A stretch of 64,000 nt of DNA from Pseudomonas lurida (GTDB lineage: Bacteria > Pseudomonadota > Gammaproteobacteria > Pseudomonadales > Pseudomonadaceae). Made by a program: the position numbers and the translations under genes. Within the stretch, counting starts at the first letter, position 1. Each line of letters begins with the position of its first letter. The stretch spans positions 31,466-95,465 of the forward strand of contig NZ_JAAMRE010000027.1 of NCBI RefSeq assembly GCF_013522705.1. The letters run 5' to 3'. The notes beneath the pieces are model-generated. The model was not told the origin of the DNA. It did no database searches and saw nothing but the letters and a program-made list of their open reading frames with translations. This document shows positions 26,720-36,516 of the stretch, piece after piece.

Positions 26720-28390
26720 ATGACCGAGCCAGAAGACCCCAGCCGTGAGCGCCTCAAGCAGCACTTTGCCCAGCGGGTAATTCATCAGGCACGTCAAATT
26801 CTTGAGATCTGGCAGCGCCTGCAACGCAGCGAATGGTCGAATGCAGACCTCTCCGAGCTCAACGACGCGAACCTGCGCCTGCTGCGCTTTGCCGAGCGTT
26901 TCGAACAGCCCGAGCACGGTCAGTTGGCGCACCGTATCGGCGAATCCCTCAGGGCTGTGGATGAAAACCGCGGCCGTCTGAGCAGTCAGTTGATCACTGA
27001 GCTCAACCGACTGATGCAGCGCCTGTCGCGCACCGGCCTGCGCCAGGGCGACCAGTTAGAGCAAACCTTACTGCCGCCGATGCGCAAGCCAATCTACGTG
27101 ATGCTGGCCGATCACGACCGCGCCGAACGCCTGGCCAAGCAATTGGAATTCTTTGGCTTGAGCGCCCAGTCGTTGGACAGCGTGGCGGCGTTTCGCGCGT
27201 CGATGGCCGAGCGCCTGCCGTCGGCGATTGTGATGGATGTGGATTTCTGCGGCGCCGGCCTGGGCCTTACGCTCGCCGCCGAAGCCCAGGAAGGCCTGGA
27301 GCACAAGCTGCCGCTGCTGTTTTTCAGCCTGCACGAAACCGACACGCCCACGCGCCTGGCCGCCGTACGCGCCGGCGGCCAGGAGTTCCTGACCGGCACG
27401 CTGGAAGCCTCCAGCCTGCTGGAAAAGATTGAAGTGCTGACCTGCGTCGCTCAGTACGACCCTTATAAAGTGCTGATTATCGACGACTCGCGGGCCCAGG
27501 CCCTGCACACCGAGCGCCTGCTCAACAGTGCCGGTATCGTCACCCGCACATTAATCGAGCCGATCCAGGCCATGGCCGAACTGGCGGACTTCCAGCCTGA
27601 CCTGATCATCCTCGACATGTACATGCCCGCCTGCACCGGCACCGAGCTGGCCAAGGTGATCCGCCATAACGACCGTTATGTGAGCGTGCCGATCATCTAC
27701 TTGTCGGCCGAAGATGACCTGGACAAACAACTGGACGCCATGAGTGAGGGCGGCGACGACTTCCTCACCAAGCCGATCAAGCCGCGCCACCTGATCACCA
27801 CCGTGCGCAATCGCGCAGCCCGCGCCCGGCACCTCAAGGCGCGAATGGTGCGCGACAGCCTGACCGGCCTGTACAACCACACCCATATCCTGCAACTGCT
27901 TGAAGACTGCAGCTTCCGCGCGCGCCGCGAGAACAAGCCGTTGAGCTTTGCGATGCTCGATATCGACCATTTCAAGCGCGTCAATGACAGCCATGGCCAC
28001 CCGATGGGCGACCGCGTAATCAAGAGCCTGGCGCTGTTTCTCAAGCAACGTTTGCGCAAGACCGACTTTATCGGGCGCTACGGCGGCGAGGAGTTCGCCA
28101 TCGTGATGCCCGATACCGACCTGGAATCGGCCTGCAAGGTGCTGGATGAAATTCGCGAACGTTTTGCCGAAATCCACTACCCGGCTCAGCCTCAGGATTT
28201 GTGGTGCACCTTCAGCGCCGGCCTGGTTGAGCTGTGCGACGGTTCCGACAGCCTGATGATGGCCGCCCAGGCCGACGAGGCGCTGTACCGCGCCAAGGAC
28301 GGCGGACGCAACCGCGTACAGGCGGCGCGCACATCAAAGCAAAGTGCCATCTTTTCATCGGAATCCACCGACTCCGTCATAACGCTGTAA
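26720..28390 (+). CDS. gcbA: Diguanylate cyclase with two receiver domains (GcbA type)
   Basis: 556 residues. Helical N-terminus (about 1-115); first receiver-like domain (about 117-245) that keeps MDVDF but is otherwise divergent; second, canonical receiver (about 250-370: IIDDS, phospho-acceptor in ILDMYMP, LSAED, TKPI); GGDEF domain (about 385-545) with active site RYGGEEF and an RxxD inhibitory site (RKTD) five residues before it, so product feedback is likely. It makes c-di-GMP. GcbA promotes surface attachment in P. fluorescens; identity rests on domain order and conserved location between DUF2333 and a chemoreceptor gene. Confidence 0.87.
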   Translation: MTEPEDPSRERLKQHFAQRVIHQARQILEIWQRLQRSEWSNADLSELNDANLRLLRFAERFEQPEHGQLAHRIGESLRAVDENRGRLSSQLITELNRLMQRLSRTGLRQGDQLEQTLLPPMRKPIYVMLADHDRAERLAKQLEFFGLSAQSLDSVAAFRASMAERLPSAIVMDVDFCGAGLGLTLAAEAQEGLEHKLPLLFFSLHETDTPTRLAAVRAGGQEFLTGTLEASSLLEKIEVLTCVAQYDPYKVLIIDDSRAQALHTERLLNSAGIVTRTLIEPIQAMAELADFQPDLIILDMYMPACTGTELAKVIRHNDRYVSVPIIYLSAEDDLDKQLDAMSEGGDDFLTKPIKPRHLITTVRNRAARARHLKARMVRDSLTGLYNHTHILQLLEDCSFRARRENKPLSFAMLDIDHFKRVNDSHGHPMGDRVIKSLALFLKQRLRKTDFIGRYGGEEFAIVMPDTDLESACKVLDEIRERFAEIHYPAQPQDLWCTFSAGLVELCDGSDSLMMAAQADEALYRAKDGGRNRVQAARTSKQSAIFSSESTDSVITL

Positions 28391-28443
28391 TAGAAACGCA
28401 ATAACTTCAGGCACTTATCTTTTGCTGCCGGCTGAAACCTCGC

Positions 28444-30405
28444 ATGCGCCTGAAGCTGCTGACCAATCTCAACACCCTCCTGTTAGTGGCCGTGTGCCTG
28501 GCCCTCGGGGCGACCCTGTGGTGGTCGCAACGCGCCCTGGAGCGCCCTTATCTGCTGATGGAACGCTACCTGAGCCTGTCGCAGACCTTTCAGAACCAGG
28601 CGGCACGCAATATCGAGGACTATCTGGCCAATGGCGATGCGCTGCGTTTGAGCGGCGCCAGCCAAAGCCTGGAAGGGTTGCTGCAACAATTGCACGAACT
28701 GCCGGCCGAACTGGCGCAGAGCCTGCGCCCCAGCCTGGTGGAACTGGACGCCTTCAGCAAAACCGACCTGCTTGCCGCCGGCAAGTTGGCTGGCGACCCG
28801 CAAGCCTTGTTGGTGCAGGCCGAGCGTGAGCTGGGTGCGAACCTGGAACAGCTGAGCCAGTACGCCACCGGCGTGAACTCGCCGGAAGCTGCACGCTACC
28901 TGCCAGCGCTGCTGGCCGCTTCCCAGCACTTGGGCAAACTCTCACTGGCCCGCGACAAACTGGTCAGCAGCGGACGCGCCGAGCTGGCCGAGGATGTGGA
29001 GCGCGAACTGGGCCAGATCCGTGGCCAGGCCGACCTGCTGGAACAGTTGCCATTACTGGGTGTGAAAGCCAGCACCGAATCCAACACCGATGATTTCTCC
29101 GCGCTGATGGGCCTGGAAAACACCGAAAAAACCGAAGCTCAGGACACCGGCGTCGACCTCAAGCGCGAACTCAACAGCCTGTTGACCCGCTATCCCGCCG
29201 AACTCAAGCGCACCCGTACCCAGATCCAGCAGCGCGCCGACCTGGCCGCCGCCACGCACCTGAAAATCAACGCCGTGCAGCAAGCCATTGCCGGGCTGGA
29301 GCCGGTGGTGCGCGCGCAGCATGGCAAAATCCAGGGCGAAGTGCGCCTGATGCAAGGCGTGATGATTGGCCTGATCCTGCTGATCGCGCTGCTGATCGAC
29401 ACCCTGCAGCGGCGCCTGGCCCGGGTATTGACCAGCCTGGCGCCGGCTCTGTCGACCTGGGCCGAGGGCGACTTCAGCCAGCCGATTGCCCTGGGCAAGA
29501 CCAACCGCGAACTGCACGATATCGAAGCCTCCCTGAACCGCTTGCGCGCTTATCTGGTGGACCTGGTGGGCACTATTCGCGGGAATGCCGAGGAAGTCGC
29601 CGGCAGCAGCCGCACGCTCGCCGAACTGAGCAGCGGCCTGCATGACGGCGCCGAGCGCCAGGCCGGCGACACCGCGCAGATCCGCGATTCCCTGGGTGAA
29701 CTGGAAGCGACCATTCAGCAAGTGGCCGGCGACGCCAGCCAGGCCGCCGGCGCCAGCCGCAGCGCGGGCCAGGCGGTGGAACAAGGCCAGCGGGTGATCG
29801 GCCTGAGCTTGACCGGGCTGCATGCCCTCGTCGGTGAAGTGCAGCAAAACGCGCAGATGATCGAAAAACTCGCTGAAGAATCCGCCACTATCGGCGGCGT
29901 ACTTACGGTGATCCGCTCGATCGCCGACCAGACCAACCTGCTGGCGCTGAACGCAGCCATCGAAGCCGCCCGCGCCGGTGAAGCCGGACGTGGTTTTGCG
30001 GTGGTCGCGGACGAAGTGCGCTCCCTGGCCCAGCGCACCGCCGGCGCCACCGCCGAAATCCAGGGCCTGATCGCCGGTCTGCAAAGCGCCGCTCACCAAT
30101 CGGTGGAAGGCATGCGCGCCCAGGTCGAGCACGCCGAAGCCACCGCCCAGCAGGCCCAGGCGGCCGACGGCGCACTGGATGAAATCGTCGGCGCGATCCA
30201 GACCATTTCCGATACCGCCGTGCGCATCGCCGATGTCACCGCGCAGCAACGTGATGCGGTAAGCGAAATCCGCGATAACAGCGAGAGGATTCATCAGTTG
30301 GGTGAGGATAATCTGCTGCGCATCGGCCAGGGCCGCAGCCAGGGCGAGCACCTGCTGGTGCTGGGTGGGCAGCTCAATACCGCCGTACAGGCATTCCGCG
30401 TCTAA
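28444..30405 (+). CDS. Methyl-accepting chemotaxis protein (CtpL-like position)
   Basis: 653 residues. First membrane helix about 6-27, large helical periplasmic sensor (about 28-300), second helix about 303-322 (GVMIGLILLIALLI), HAMP (about 323-375) and a cytoplasmic signalling domain whose hairpin tip reads DQTNLLALNAAIEAARAGE. The ligand is not deducible; the orthologous position in P. aeruginosa holds CtpL, a receptor for phosphate. Start ATG lacks a strong ribosome-binding site. No dsbD/dipZ gene follows before aroQ. Confidence 0.88.
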   Translation: MRLKLLTNLNTLLLVAVCLALGATLWWSQRALERPYLLMERYLSLSQTFQNQAARNIEDYLANGDALRLSGASQSLEGLLQQLHELPAELAQSLRPSLVELDAFSKTDLLAAGKLAGDPQALLVQAERELGANLEQLSQYATGVNSPEAARYLPALLAASQHLGKLSLARDKLVSSGRAELAEDVERELGQIRGQADLLEQLPLLGVKASTESNTDDFSALMGLENTEKTEAQDTGVDLKRELNSLLTRYPAELKRTRTQIQQRADLAAATHLKINAVQQAIAGLEPVVRAQHGKIQGEVRLMQGVMIGLILLIALLIDTLQRRLARVLTSLAPALSTWAEGDFSQPIALGKTNRELHDIEASLNRLRAYLVDLVGTIRGNAEEVAGSSRTLAELSSGLHDGAERQAGDTAQIRDSLGELEATIQQVAGDASQAAGASRSAGQAVEQGQRVIGLSLTGLHALVGEVQQNAQMIEKLAEESATIGGVLTVIRSIADQTNLLALNAAIEAARAGEAGRGFAVVADEVRSLAQRTAGATAEIQGLIAGLQSAAHQSVEGMRAQVEHAEATAQQAQAADGALDEIVGAIQTISDTAVRIADVTAQQRDAVSEIRDNSERIHQLGEDNLLRIGQGRSQGEHLLVLGGQLNTAVQAFRV

Positions 30406-30426
30406 CCGGATCCAGCGTCATATCAA

Positions 30427-30454
30427 TGTGGGAGGGGGCAAGCCCCCTCCCACA
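30427..30454. repeat. Single REP hairpin
   Basis: Perfect 13-bp arms TGTGGGAGGGGGC / GCCCCCTCCCACA with an AA loop, 21 bp after the chemoreceptor stop. It could stabilise or end that transcript. Confidence 0.85.
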
Positions 30455-30633
30455 CTTGATCTCCATAGGGTTCAAGGACGTGTCGCCTATGACCGGATAC
30501 TGGCCCCCAGTCACAAATTTCGCGCTATCCTCGCTAATCGTGCCGCCTACTGCGTAGAACTGGACAGTCACAAAGGCTTTACGGCATAGTCGCCGGGTTC
30601 TGACGTACCCACCTCCATAACAAGGAACAGCCG

Positions 30634-31089
30634 ATGGCGACCTTACTGGTTCTTCACGGACCCAACCTGAACCTGCTTGGCACCCGTGAACCGGGCGTCT
30701 ACGGGGCAGTGACCCTCGATCAGATCAACCTCGATCTGGAACAGAGAGCCCGTGATGCCGGCCACCATCTGCAATACCTGCAAAGCAATGCCGAGTACGA
30801 ATTGATTGATCGAATCCATGCCGCGCGCGGCGAAGGCGTGGACTTTATCCTGATCAATCCCGCCGCTTTTACGCACACAAGCGTTGCATTACGTGACGCG
30901 CTGCTGGCGGTGAGCATCCCATTCATCGAAGTGCATCTGTCGAACGTGCACAAACGCGAACCTTTCCGCCATCACTCTTACTTCTCCGACGTAGCGGTAG
31001 GAGTGATCTGCGGCCTTGGCGCCAGCGGTTACCGACTGGCCCTGGAGGCCGCCCTGGAACAGCTTGAACAACCGGCCAAGCGCCCCTGA
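30634..31089 (+). CDS. aroQ: Type II 3-dehydroquinate dehydratase
   Basis: 151 residues. Dehydrates 3-dehydroquinate to 3-dehydroshikimate in the shikimate pathway. Signature LLVLHGPNLNLLGTREPGVYG with the catalytic Tyr, EGVDFILINPAAFTHTSVAL, and EVHLSNVHKREPFRHHS with the catalytic His. ATG with AAGGAA about 7 bases upstream. First gene of an aroQ-accB-accC run (24 bp to accB). Confidence 0.96.
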   Translation: MATLLVLHGPNLNLLGTREPGVYGAVTLDQINLDLEQRARDAGHHLQYLQSNAEYELIDRIHAARGEGVDFILINPAAFTHTSVALRDALLAVSIPFIEVHLSNVHKREPFRHHSYFSDVAVGVICGLGASGYRLALEAALEQLEQPAKRP

Positions 31090-31113
31090 CCGACCCTTGG
31101 GAGTTGATGATTC

Positions 31114-31578
31114 ATGGATATCCGTAAAGTTAAGAAGTTGATCGAACTGCTGGAAGAATCCGGTATCGACGAGCTGGAAATCAAGGAAGGCGAAGAGTCC
31201 GTACGGATCAGCCGCCACAGCAAGACCCCGGCTCAACAATTCTATGCCCCGCAGATGCAAGCGCCGGCTCCGGCCGCTGCTGCACCAGCCGCTGCACCGG
31301 CTGCACCGGCTGCTCCTGCCGCACCGGCAGCTCCTGTGCTGAACGGTTTCGTGGTCAAGTCGCCAATGGTCGGTACTTTCTACCGCACCCCGGCACCGAC
31401 CTCGCCAGCCTTCGTTGAAGTGGGCAAGACCGTGAAAGTGGGCGACACCATCTGCATCGTCGAAGCGATGAAAATGATGAACCACATCACCGCTGAAAAA
31501 GCCGGCGTGATCGAATCCATCCTGGTAGAAAACGGTCAGCCGGTTGAGTACGACCAGCCGCTGTTCACCATCGTTTGA
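31114..31578 (+). CDS. accB: Biotin carboxyl carrier protein of acetyl-CoA carboxylase
   Basis: 154 residues. N-terminal domain (about 1-40), Ala/Pro-rich flexible linker (about 46-72), and the biotinyl domain (about 78-154) with the biotin-accepting Lys in VEAMKMMN. It carries carboxybiotin between AccC and AccAD in the first step of fatty-acid synthesis. Followed 17 bp later by accC. Confidence 0.97.
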   Translation: MDIRKVKKLIELLEESGIDELEIKEGEESVRISRHSKTPAQQFYAPQMQAPAPAAAAPAAAPAAPAAPAAPAAPVLNGFVVKSPMVGTFYRTPAPTSPAFVEVGKTVKVGDTICIVEAMKMMNHITAEKAGVIESILVENGQPVEYDQPLFTIV

Positions 31579-31595
31579 ACCGCGGAGCACCTTCG

Positions 31596-32957
31596 ATGTT
31601 GAAACCTGCGAAGAAACTGCAAAAAGTCCTGATCGCCAACCGCGGCGAGATCGCGCTGCGTATCCTGCGCGCCTGTAAGGAAGAGGGCATCAAGACCGTC
31701 GCTGTTTACTCGACGGCCGATACCGAACTGATGCACGTGAAACTGGCGGACGAGAGCATCTGCATCGGCCCACCACTGGCCACGAACTCGTACCTGAAAG
31801 TCTCGAACATCATCGCTGCCGCGGAAGTGACCGGCGCTGACGGCATCCATCCAGGCTACGGCTTCCTCGCGGAAAACGCCGATTTCGCCGAACAGGTGGA
31901 AAAGTCCGGGTTTGCCTTCATCGGCCCGAAAGCCGAAACCATTCGCCTGATGGGCGACAAGGTATCGGCCAAGGACGCCATGATCGCCGCCGGCGTGCCA
32001 ACCGTTCCAGGTTCCGATGGCCCATTGCCTGAGGACGAGGAAACCGCACTGCGCATTGGTCGCGAAGTCGGCTACCCGGTGATCATCAAGGCCGCCGGTG
32101 GCGGTGGTGGTCGCGGCATGCGCGTGGTGCACAAGGAAGAAGACCTGATCGAAGCGGCCAAGCAGACTCGCTCCGAAGCGGCTGCCTGGTTCGGCAACCC
32201 GATGGTCTACCTGGAGAAGTACCTGACCAATCCACGTCACGTGGAAGTGCAGGTATTGTCCGACGGCCAGGGCCACGCCATCCACCTGGGCGACCGCGAT
32301 TGCTCGCTGCAACGCCGTCACCAGAAGGTATTGGAAGAAGCCCCGGCACCGGGCCTGGACGAGAAAGCACGCCAGGAAGTGCTGGCACGCTGCGTCAAAG
32401 CGTGCATCGACATCAACTACCGTGGCGCCGGTACGTTCGAGTTCCTCTATGAAGCAGGTCGTTTCTACTTCATCGAGATGAACACGCGCGTTCAGGTAGA
32501 GCACCCGGTGTCGGAAATGGTTACCGGTATCGACATCGTCAAGGAGATGCTCAGCATCGCCGCCGGCAACCCACTGTCCTACACCCAGGACGACGTGAAG
32601 TTGCACGGCCACTCCCTGGAGTGCCGAATCAACGCCGAAGACCCGAAAACCTTTATTCCGAGTCCAGGCCTGGTCAAGCATTTCCATGCACCGGGCGGCA
32701 ACGGCGTTCGCGTCGATTCGCACCTGTACAGCGGCTACAAGGTTCCGTCCAACTACGACTCGCTGATCGGCAAGCTGATCACCTGGGGCGCCACCCGCGA
32801 TGAGGCCATGGCCCGCATGCGCAACGCTCTGGACGAAATCGTGGTCGACGGGATCAAGACCAACATCCCGCTGCACCGGGACCTGGTCCGCGATGAAGGC
32901 TTCTGCGAAGGTGGTGTGAACATTCACTACCTGGAACACAAGCTGGCCAACCAGTAA
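31596..32957 (+). CDS. accC: Biotin carboxylase subunit of acetyl-CoA carboxylase
   Basis: 453 residues. ATP-grasp enzyme that carboxylates AccB-bound biotin. Motifs: KVLIANRGEIALRILRAC, glycine-rich ATP loop KAAGGGGGRGMR, FLYEAGRFYFIEMNTRVQVE with the catalytic Glu/Asn/Arg set. The ATG at 31596 (GGAG 7-8 bases upstream) is taken instead of an upstream in-frame TTG that lies inside accB. A strong terminator follows the stop. Confidence 0.97.
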   Translation: MLKPAKKLQKVLIANRGEIALRILRACKEEGIKTVAVYSTADTELMHVKLADESICIGPPLATNSYLKVSNIIAAAEVTGADGIHPGYGFLAENADFAEQVEKSGFAFIGPKAETIRLMGDKVSAKDAMIAAGVPTVPGSDGPLPEDEETALRIGREVGYPVIIKAAGGGGGRGMRVVHKEEDLIEAAKQTRSEAAAWFGNPMVYLEKYLTNPRHVEVQVLSDGQGHAIHLGDRDCSLQRRHQKVLEEAPAPGLDEKARQEVLARCVKACIDINYRGAGTFEFLYEAGRFYFIEMNTRVQVEHPVSEMVTGIDIVKEMLSIAAGNPLSYTQDDVKLHGHSLECRINAEDPKTFIPSPGLVKHFHAPGGNGVRVDSHLYSGYKVPSNYDSLIGKLITWGATRDEAMARMRNALDEIVVDGIKTNIPLHRDLVRDEGFCEGGVNIHYLEHKLANQ

Positions 32958-32968
32958 GTGCTCCACCC

Positions 32969-33000
32969 AACAAAACCGCCTTCGGGCGGTTTTGTTGTTT
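32969..33000 (+). terminator. Rho-independent terminator of the aroQ-accBC operon
   Basis: Perfect 12-bp stem AACAAAACCGCC / GGCGGTTTTGTT with a TTCG tetraloop, followed by GTTTG. It lies 12 bp after the accC stop and would also work on the opposite strand. Confidence 0.9.
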
Positions 33001-33166
33001 GTGGGCCCTCTATTTTGAAAAAGTACACACTCCAAAGGTGGCAGGGGCAGCCCCACATTTGACCGGCGTGCAGTCAGCAGTGTCGTCTTCTGCCCGCCGC
33101 TCGCGTAAACTTGCGCGCTTTCGCGACCCCGCCGTCGCACACTCATTATTTTCAAAGGTGCCCGCC

Positions 33167-34045
33167 ATGCCTTGGCTGCAAGTCCGTCTCGCCATCAGCC
33201 CAGAACAAGCCGAAACCTACGAAGACGCATTCCTCGAAGTGGGCGCCGTGTCGGTGACCTTCATGGACGCCGAAGACCAGCCGATCTTCGAGCCCGAGCT
33301 GAACACCACCCCGCTGTGGTCCCACACCCATTTGCTGGCGCTGTTTGAAGGCGGCACCGAAGCCGCCAGCGTACTGGCCCATCTGGAACTGCTCACCGGC
33401 AGCCCGCTGCCGGAGCATCACAGCGAAGTGATCGAAGACCAGGACTGGGAACGCAGCTGGATGGACAACTTCCAGCCCATGCGTTTCGGCCAGCGCCTGT
33501 GGATCGTGCCGAGCTGGCACGCGGCCCCGGAGCCGGACGCGGTGAACCTGCTGCTCGACCCGGGCCTGGCCTTCGGCACCGGCACCCACCCCACCACTGC
33601 CCTGTGCCTGGAGTGGCTCGACGGCCAGGAGCTGCGCGACAGCAACGTGCTGGACTTCGGCTGCGGCTCGGGCATCCTGGCCATTGCCGCCCTGCTGCTG
33701 GGCGCCAAGCAAGCCGTCGGCACCGATATCGACGTGCAGGCGCTGGAAGCGTCGCGCGATAACGCCGGGCGCAACAACATTCCTGAAGGCAAATTCCCGC
33801 TTTACCTACCGCAGGATTTGCCCCAGGTGCAGGCCGATGTGCTGGTGGCCAATATCCTCGCCGGGCCGCTGGTGTCCCTGGCGCCGCAGCTGTCGAGCCT
33901 GGTCAGGTCGGGCGGCCGCCTGGCGCTGTCGGGCATCCTGGCCGAACAGGGTGAGGAAGTCGCCGCCGCTTACGCCCAGGACTTTGACCTGGACCCGATC
34001 GCTGAACGCGACGGCTGGGTACGCATCAGCGGTCGTCGGCGCTAG
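33167..34045 (+). CDS. prmA: Ribosomal protein L11 methyltransferase
   Basis: 292 residues. N-terminal substrate-recognition domain (about 1-60, PWLQVRLAISPEQAETYED), then a SAM-binding class I fold with DPGLAFGTGTHPTT and VLDFGCGSGILAIAA. It trimethylates L11. ATG at 33167 is preceded by AAAGGTG at 6 bases spacing; earlier in-frame codons run through a decayed REP-like sequence and are not used. The DUF3426 gene follows after 30 bp. Confidence 0.95.
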   Translation: MPWLQVRLAISPEQAETYEDAFLEVGAVSVTFMDAEDQPIFEPELNTTPLWSHTHLLALFEGGTEAASVLAHLELLTGSPLPEHHSEVIEDQDWERSWMDNFQPMRFGQRLWIVPSWHAAPEPDAVNLLLDPGLAFGTGTHPTTALCLEWLDGQELRDSNVLDFGCGSGILAIAALLLGAKQAVGTDIDVQALEASRDNAGRNNIPEGKFPLYLPQDLPQVQADVLVANILAGPLVSLAPQLSSLVRSGGRLALSGILAEQGEEVAAAYAQDFDLDPIAERDGWVRISGRRR

Positions 34046-34075
34046 AATGAGCGCTTGCCTGAATCGGATGGCCGC

Positions 34076-35317
34076 ATGACCGACAGTTTCGTCACCCAGT
34101 GCCCGCATTGCCAGACCCGCTTTCGCGTCAACCATGCTCAATTGAGCGTGGCCCGCGGCGTGGTTCGCTGCGGCTCGTGCCTGCAAGTGTTCAACGCTGC
34201 CCGCCAATTGCTGGAGCAGCGCGCCACCCACGCCCCTGCGCCGACATCCGAAGTACCGACGGTCGCGCAAGCCGCCCCCGAGGCGCCGCGCGCGATCAGC
34301 CAGAAGCAGTGGAACGCCGAAGAGCTGGACCTGGACAATCTGGACCTGGACGAAGAACTGGCCAAGCTGGAGCGGCGCGCCCCGCAGCCCGCCCTGCCGG
34401 TGAGCGCAGACCGCCGCCAGCCGGGCGACCGTCGGCACAAGGAAGAACCGCTCAGCGCCAGCCGCGATAGCCTCAAGGCCGATGAGGAAAAGTGGGCCGC
34501 CAGCCTGTTCAGCGAACCTTCTGAAGCGCGCAGCCAACCCGACGAAGACGAATACGAAGCGAAAAAAACGGCTGCCACCCGAGCACGCACCGAACCGTCG
34601 ATGTCACCTCACGCCGACGACATCGAAGATGGGCCGCCGCTGGGCACGCCCCGCGACGATGACGAGCTCGACCCACCCTTGACTCCCGTCCTCCACGAAG
34701 CCTCCGAGCCGGAACCCGAAGAGCGCCCTCAACCGCGCCGCAGGCGCACCCGCGCGTCGACCGGTGCCCACGACGACGTGCTCCAGGACCTGGAAGACGA
34801 CCCGCTGCACCTCTACGCACAAAAACGCCCGTCAAGCCTGGGCCGCCGCCTGGTCTGGATACTGCTGGTACTGATCGCCGCCGCCGGCCTGGTCGGCCAG
34901 TACATCGCTTATCAATTCGACGACCTGGCCCGCCAGGACGCTTATCGCCCGTGGTTCCAGCAACTGTGCCCCACATTGGGCTGCACGGTGCCGTCGCGGG
35001 TCGATATCGCCCATATCAAGAGCAGCAATCTGGTGGTGCGCAGCCACCCGGAATTCGCCGGGGCGTTGGTGGTGGACGCGATCATCTATAACCGCGCGAC
35101 CTTCTCCCAGCCCTTCCCGCTGCTGGAGCTGCGTTTCGCCGACCTCAACGGTGGCCTGATCGCCAGTCGTCGGTTCAAGCCCGCCGAATACCTCAGTGGT
35201 GAACTGGCCGGCGTCAGCGAAATGCCATCACAGACCCCGATCCATATCTCCCTCGATATCCTTGATCCGGGCAATAAAGCCGTGAATTACAGCCTGAGCT
35301 TCCACTCGCCCGAGTAA
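34076..35317 (+). CDS. Zinc-ribbon DUF3426 membrane protein
   Basis: 413 residues. An N-terminal MJ0042-type zinc ribbon (QCPHCQTRFRV ... VRCGSCLQVFNA), a long acidic, low-complexity and probably disordered middle (about 55-250), one membrane helix (about 258-278) and a DUF3426 periplasmic domain (about 290-413). Function unknown. The start is placed at 34076 so that the protein opens MTDSFVTQCPHC; an upstream in-frame codon overlaps the end of the prmA spacer. The position between prmA and dusB is conserved in Pseudomonas. Confidence 0.85.
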   Translation: MTDSFVTQCPHCQTRFRVNHAQLSVARGVVRCGSCLQVFNAARQLLEQRATHAPAPTSEVPTVAQAAPEAPRAISQKQWNAEELDLDNLDLDEELAKLERRAPQPALPVSADRRQPGDRRHKEEPLSASRDSLKADEEKWAASLFSEPSEARSQPDEDEYEAKKTAATRARTEPSMSPHADDIEDGPPLGTPRDDDELDPPLTPVLHEASEPEPEERPQPRRRRTRASTGAHDDVLQDLEDDPLHLYAQKRPSSLGRRLVWILLVLIAAAGLVGQYIAYQFDDLARQDAYRPWFQQLCPTLGCTVPSRVDIAHIKSSNLVVRSHPEFAGALVVDAIIYNRATFSQPFPLLELRFADLNGGLIASRRFKPAEYLSGELAGVSEMPSQTPIHISLDILDPGNKAVNYSLSFHSPE

Positions 35318-35422
35318 ATCGGCTCGGCCACCGAAACCTGACGGTGGAATATTGACTCCGCGCCGGCCAACCAAACCGGCGGCGATAAAGAAATAACTGT
35401 TCAGATTTTATCCAATTCAGCC

Positions 35423-35451
35423 TTTATCCAGTCATCGAGAGCGGGTATCAT
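35423..35451 (+). promoter_or_regulatory. Candidate sigma-70 promoter for dusB-fis
   Basis: TTTATC, 17-bp spacer, TATCAT: a good -10 (five of six) with a weak -35 (three of six), leaving about 45 bases of leader before the dusB ATG. It is the best-looking pair in the 185-bp gap, but is read by eye only. Confidence 0.35.
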
Positions 35452-35502
35452 GCCAACCCTTTTTCGAACTCTAATGATCCGGCCCCACAACAGGGAAGTC
35501 CT

Positions 35503-36516
35503 ATGTCGGCGGTACGCATCGGCCCATATACATTGCAGAACGGCTTGATTCTCGCCCCCATGGCGGGCGTCACCGACCAGCCCTTTCGTCAGCTGTGCAA
35601 ACGATTGGGCGCCGGGCTGGTCGTGTCGGAAATGGTCACCAGCGACATGAGTCTGTGGAACACCCGCAAGTCGCGGATGCGCATGATCCACGAAGGTGAT
35701 TCCGAGCCGCGCTCGGTGCAGATCGCCGGGGGTGATGCGCAGATGCTGGCGGATGCGGCCCGAGCCAATGTGGAGCTGGGTGCGCAGATCATCGATATCA
35801 ACATGGGCTGCCCGGCCAAGAAGGTCTGCAACAAGGCCGCCGGTTCCGCGTTGTTGAAGGATGAGCAGTTGGTTGCCGAGATCCTGCAGGCCGTTGTCGC
35901 CGCAGTCGATGTGCCGGTGACCCTGAAGATTCGCACCGGCTGGGACCGGGACAACAAGAACGGCCTGACGGTGGCGAAGATCGCCGAACAGGCAGGCATT
36001 ACAGCGCTGGCGGTGCATGGCCGCACCCGCGCCGACCTTTACACCGGTGAAGCCGAGTACGACACCATCGCCGCGATCAAGCAGGCGGTGTCGATGCCGG
36101 TGTTTGCCAATGGCGACATCGACTCCGCCGAGAAAGCCCGGCGCGTACTTCACGCGACCGGTGCCGATGGCCTGTTGATTGGCCGTGCCGCCCAGGGGCG
36201 GCCTTGGATTTTTCGTGAGATCGAGCACTTCCTGCGTACCGGCGAAACCTTGCCGGCACCGGAGCTGATCGAGGTGGAACGCATTCTGCTAGAGCATCTG
36301 GCCGCCCTGCACGCCTTCTATGGAGACGTGATGGGAGTACGCATTGCTCGCAAGCATGTCGGCTGGTATCTCGCAACCTTGCCGGGCGCCAAGGAGTTTC
36401 GCGCCCACTTCAATCGTTTGGATGATACGGAAGCACAGTGCGCCAACGTTCGTGAGTTCTTCGCCGGACGTTACAAGAGCCTGGTGACAGGGGACGGAGA
36501 GGGGGTGGCCGCATGA
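35503..36516 (+). CDS. dusB: tRNA-dihydrouridine synthase B
   Basis: 337 residues. FMN-dependent TIM-barrel reductase that makes dihydrouridine in tRNA. Motifs LAPMAGVTDQPFRQLC, the catalytic-Cys region MGCPAKKVCNKAAGSALL, and AVHGRTRADLY, NGDIDS and GADGLLIGRAAQGRPW. ATG start; the last codons overlap the fis start (ATGA). dusB-fis is a classic operon in gammaproteobacteria. Confidence 0.96.
   Translation: MSAVRIGPYTLQNGLILAPMAGVTDQPFRQLCKRLGAGLVVSEMVTSDMSLWNTRKSRMRMIHEGDSEPRSVQIAGGDAQMLADAARANVELGAQIIDINMGCPAKKVCNKAAGSALLKDEQLVAEILQAVVAAVDVPVTLKIRTGWDRDNKNGLTVAKIAEQAGITALAVHGRTRADLYTGEAEYDTIAAIKQAVSMPVFANGDIDSAEKARRVLHATGADGLLIGRAAQGRPWIFREIEHFLRTGETLPAPELIEVERILLEHLAALHAFYGDVMGVRIARKHVGWYLATLPGAKEFRAHFNRLDDTEAQCANVREFFAGRYKSLVTGDGEGVAA

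Noticed and set aside
33001..33166. N-terminal extension of prmA
   Set aside because: The extension translates a decayed REP-like sequence; the ATG at 33167 has a proper ribosome-binding site and gives the family's usual N-terminus.
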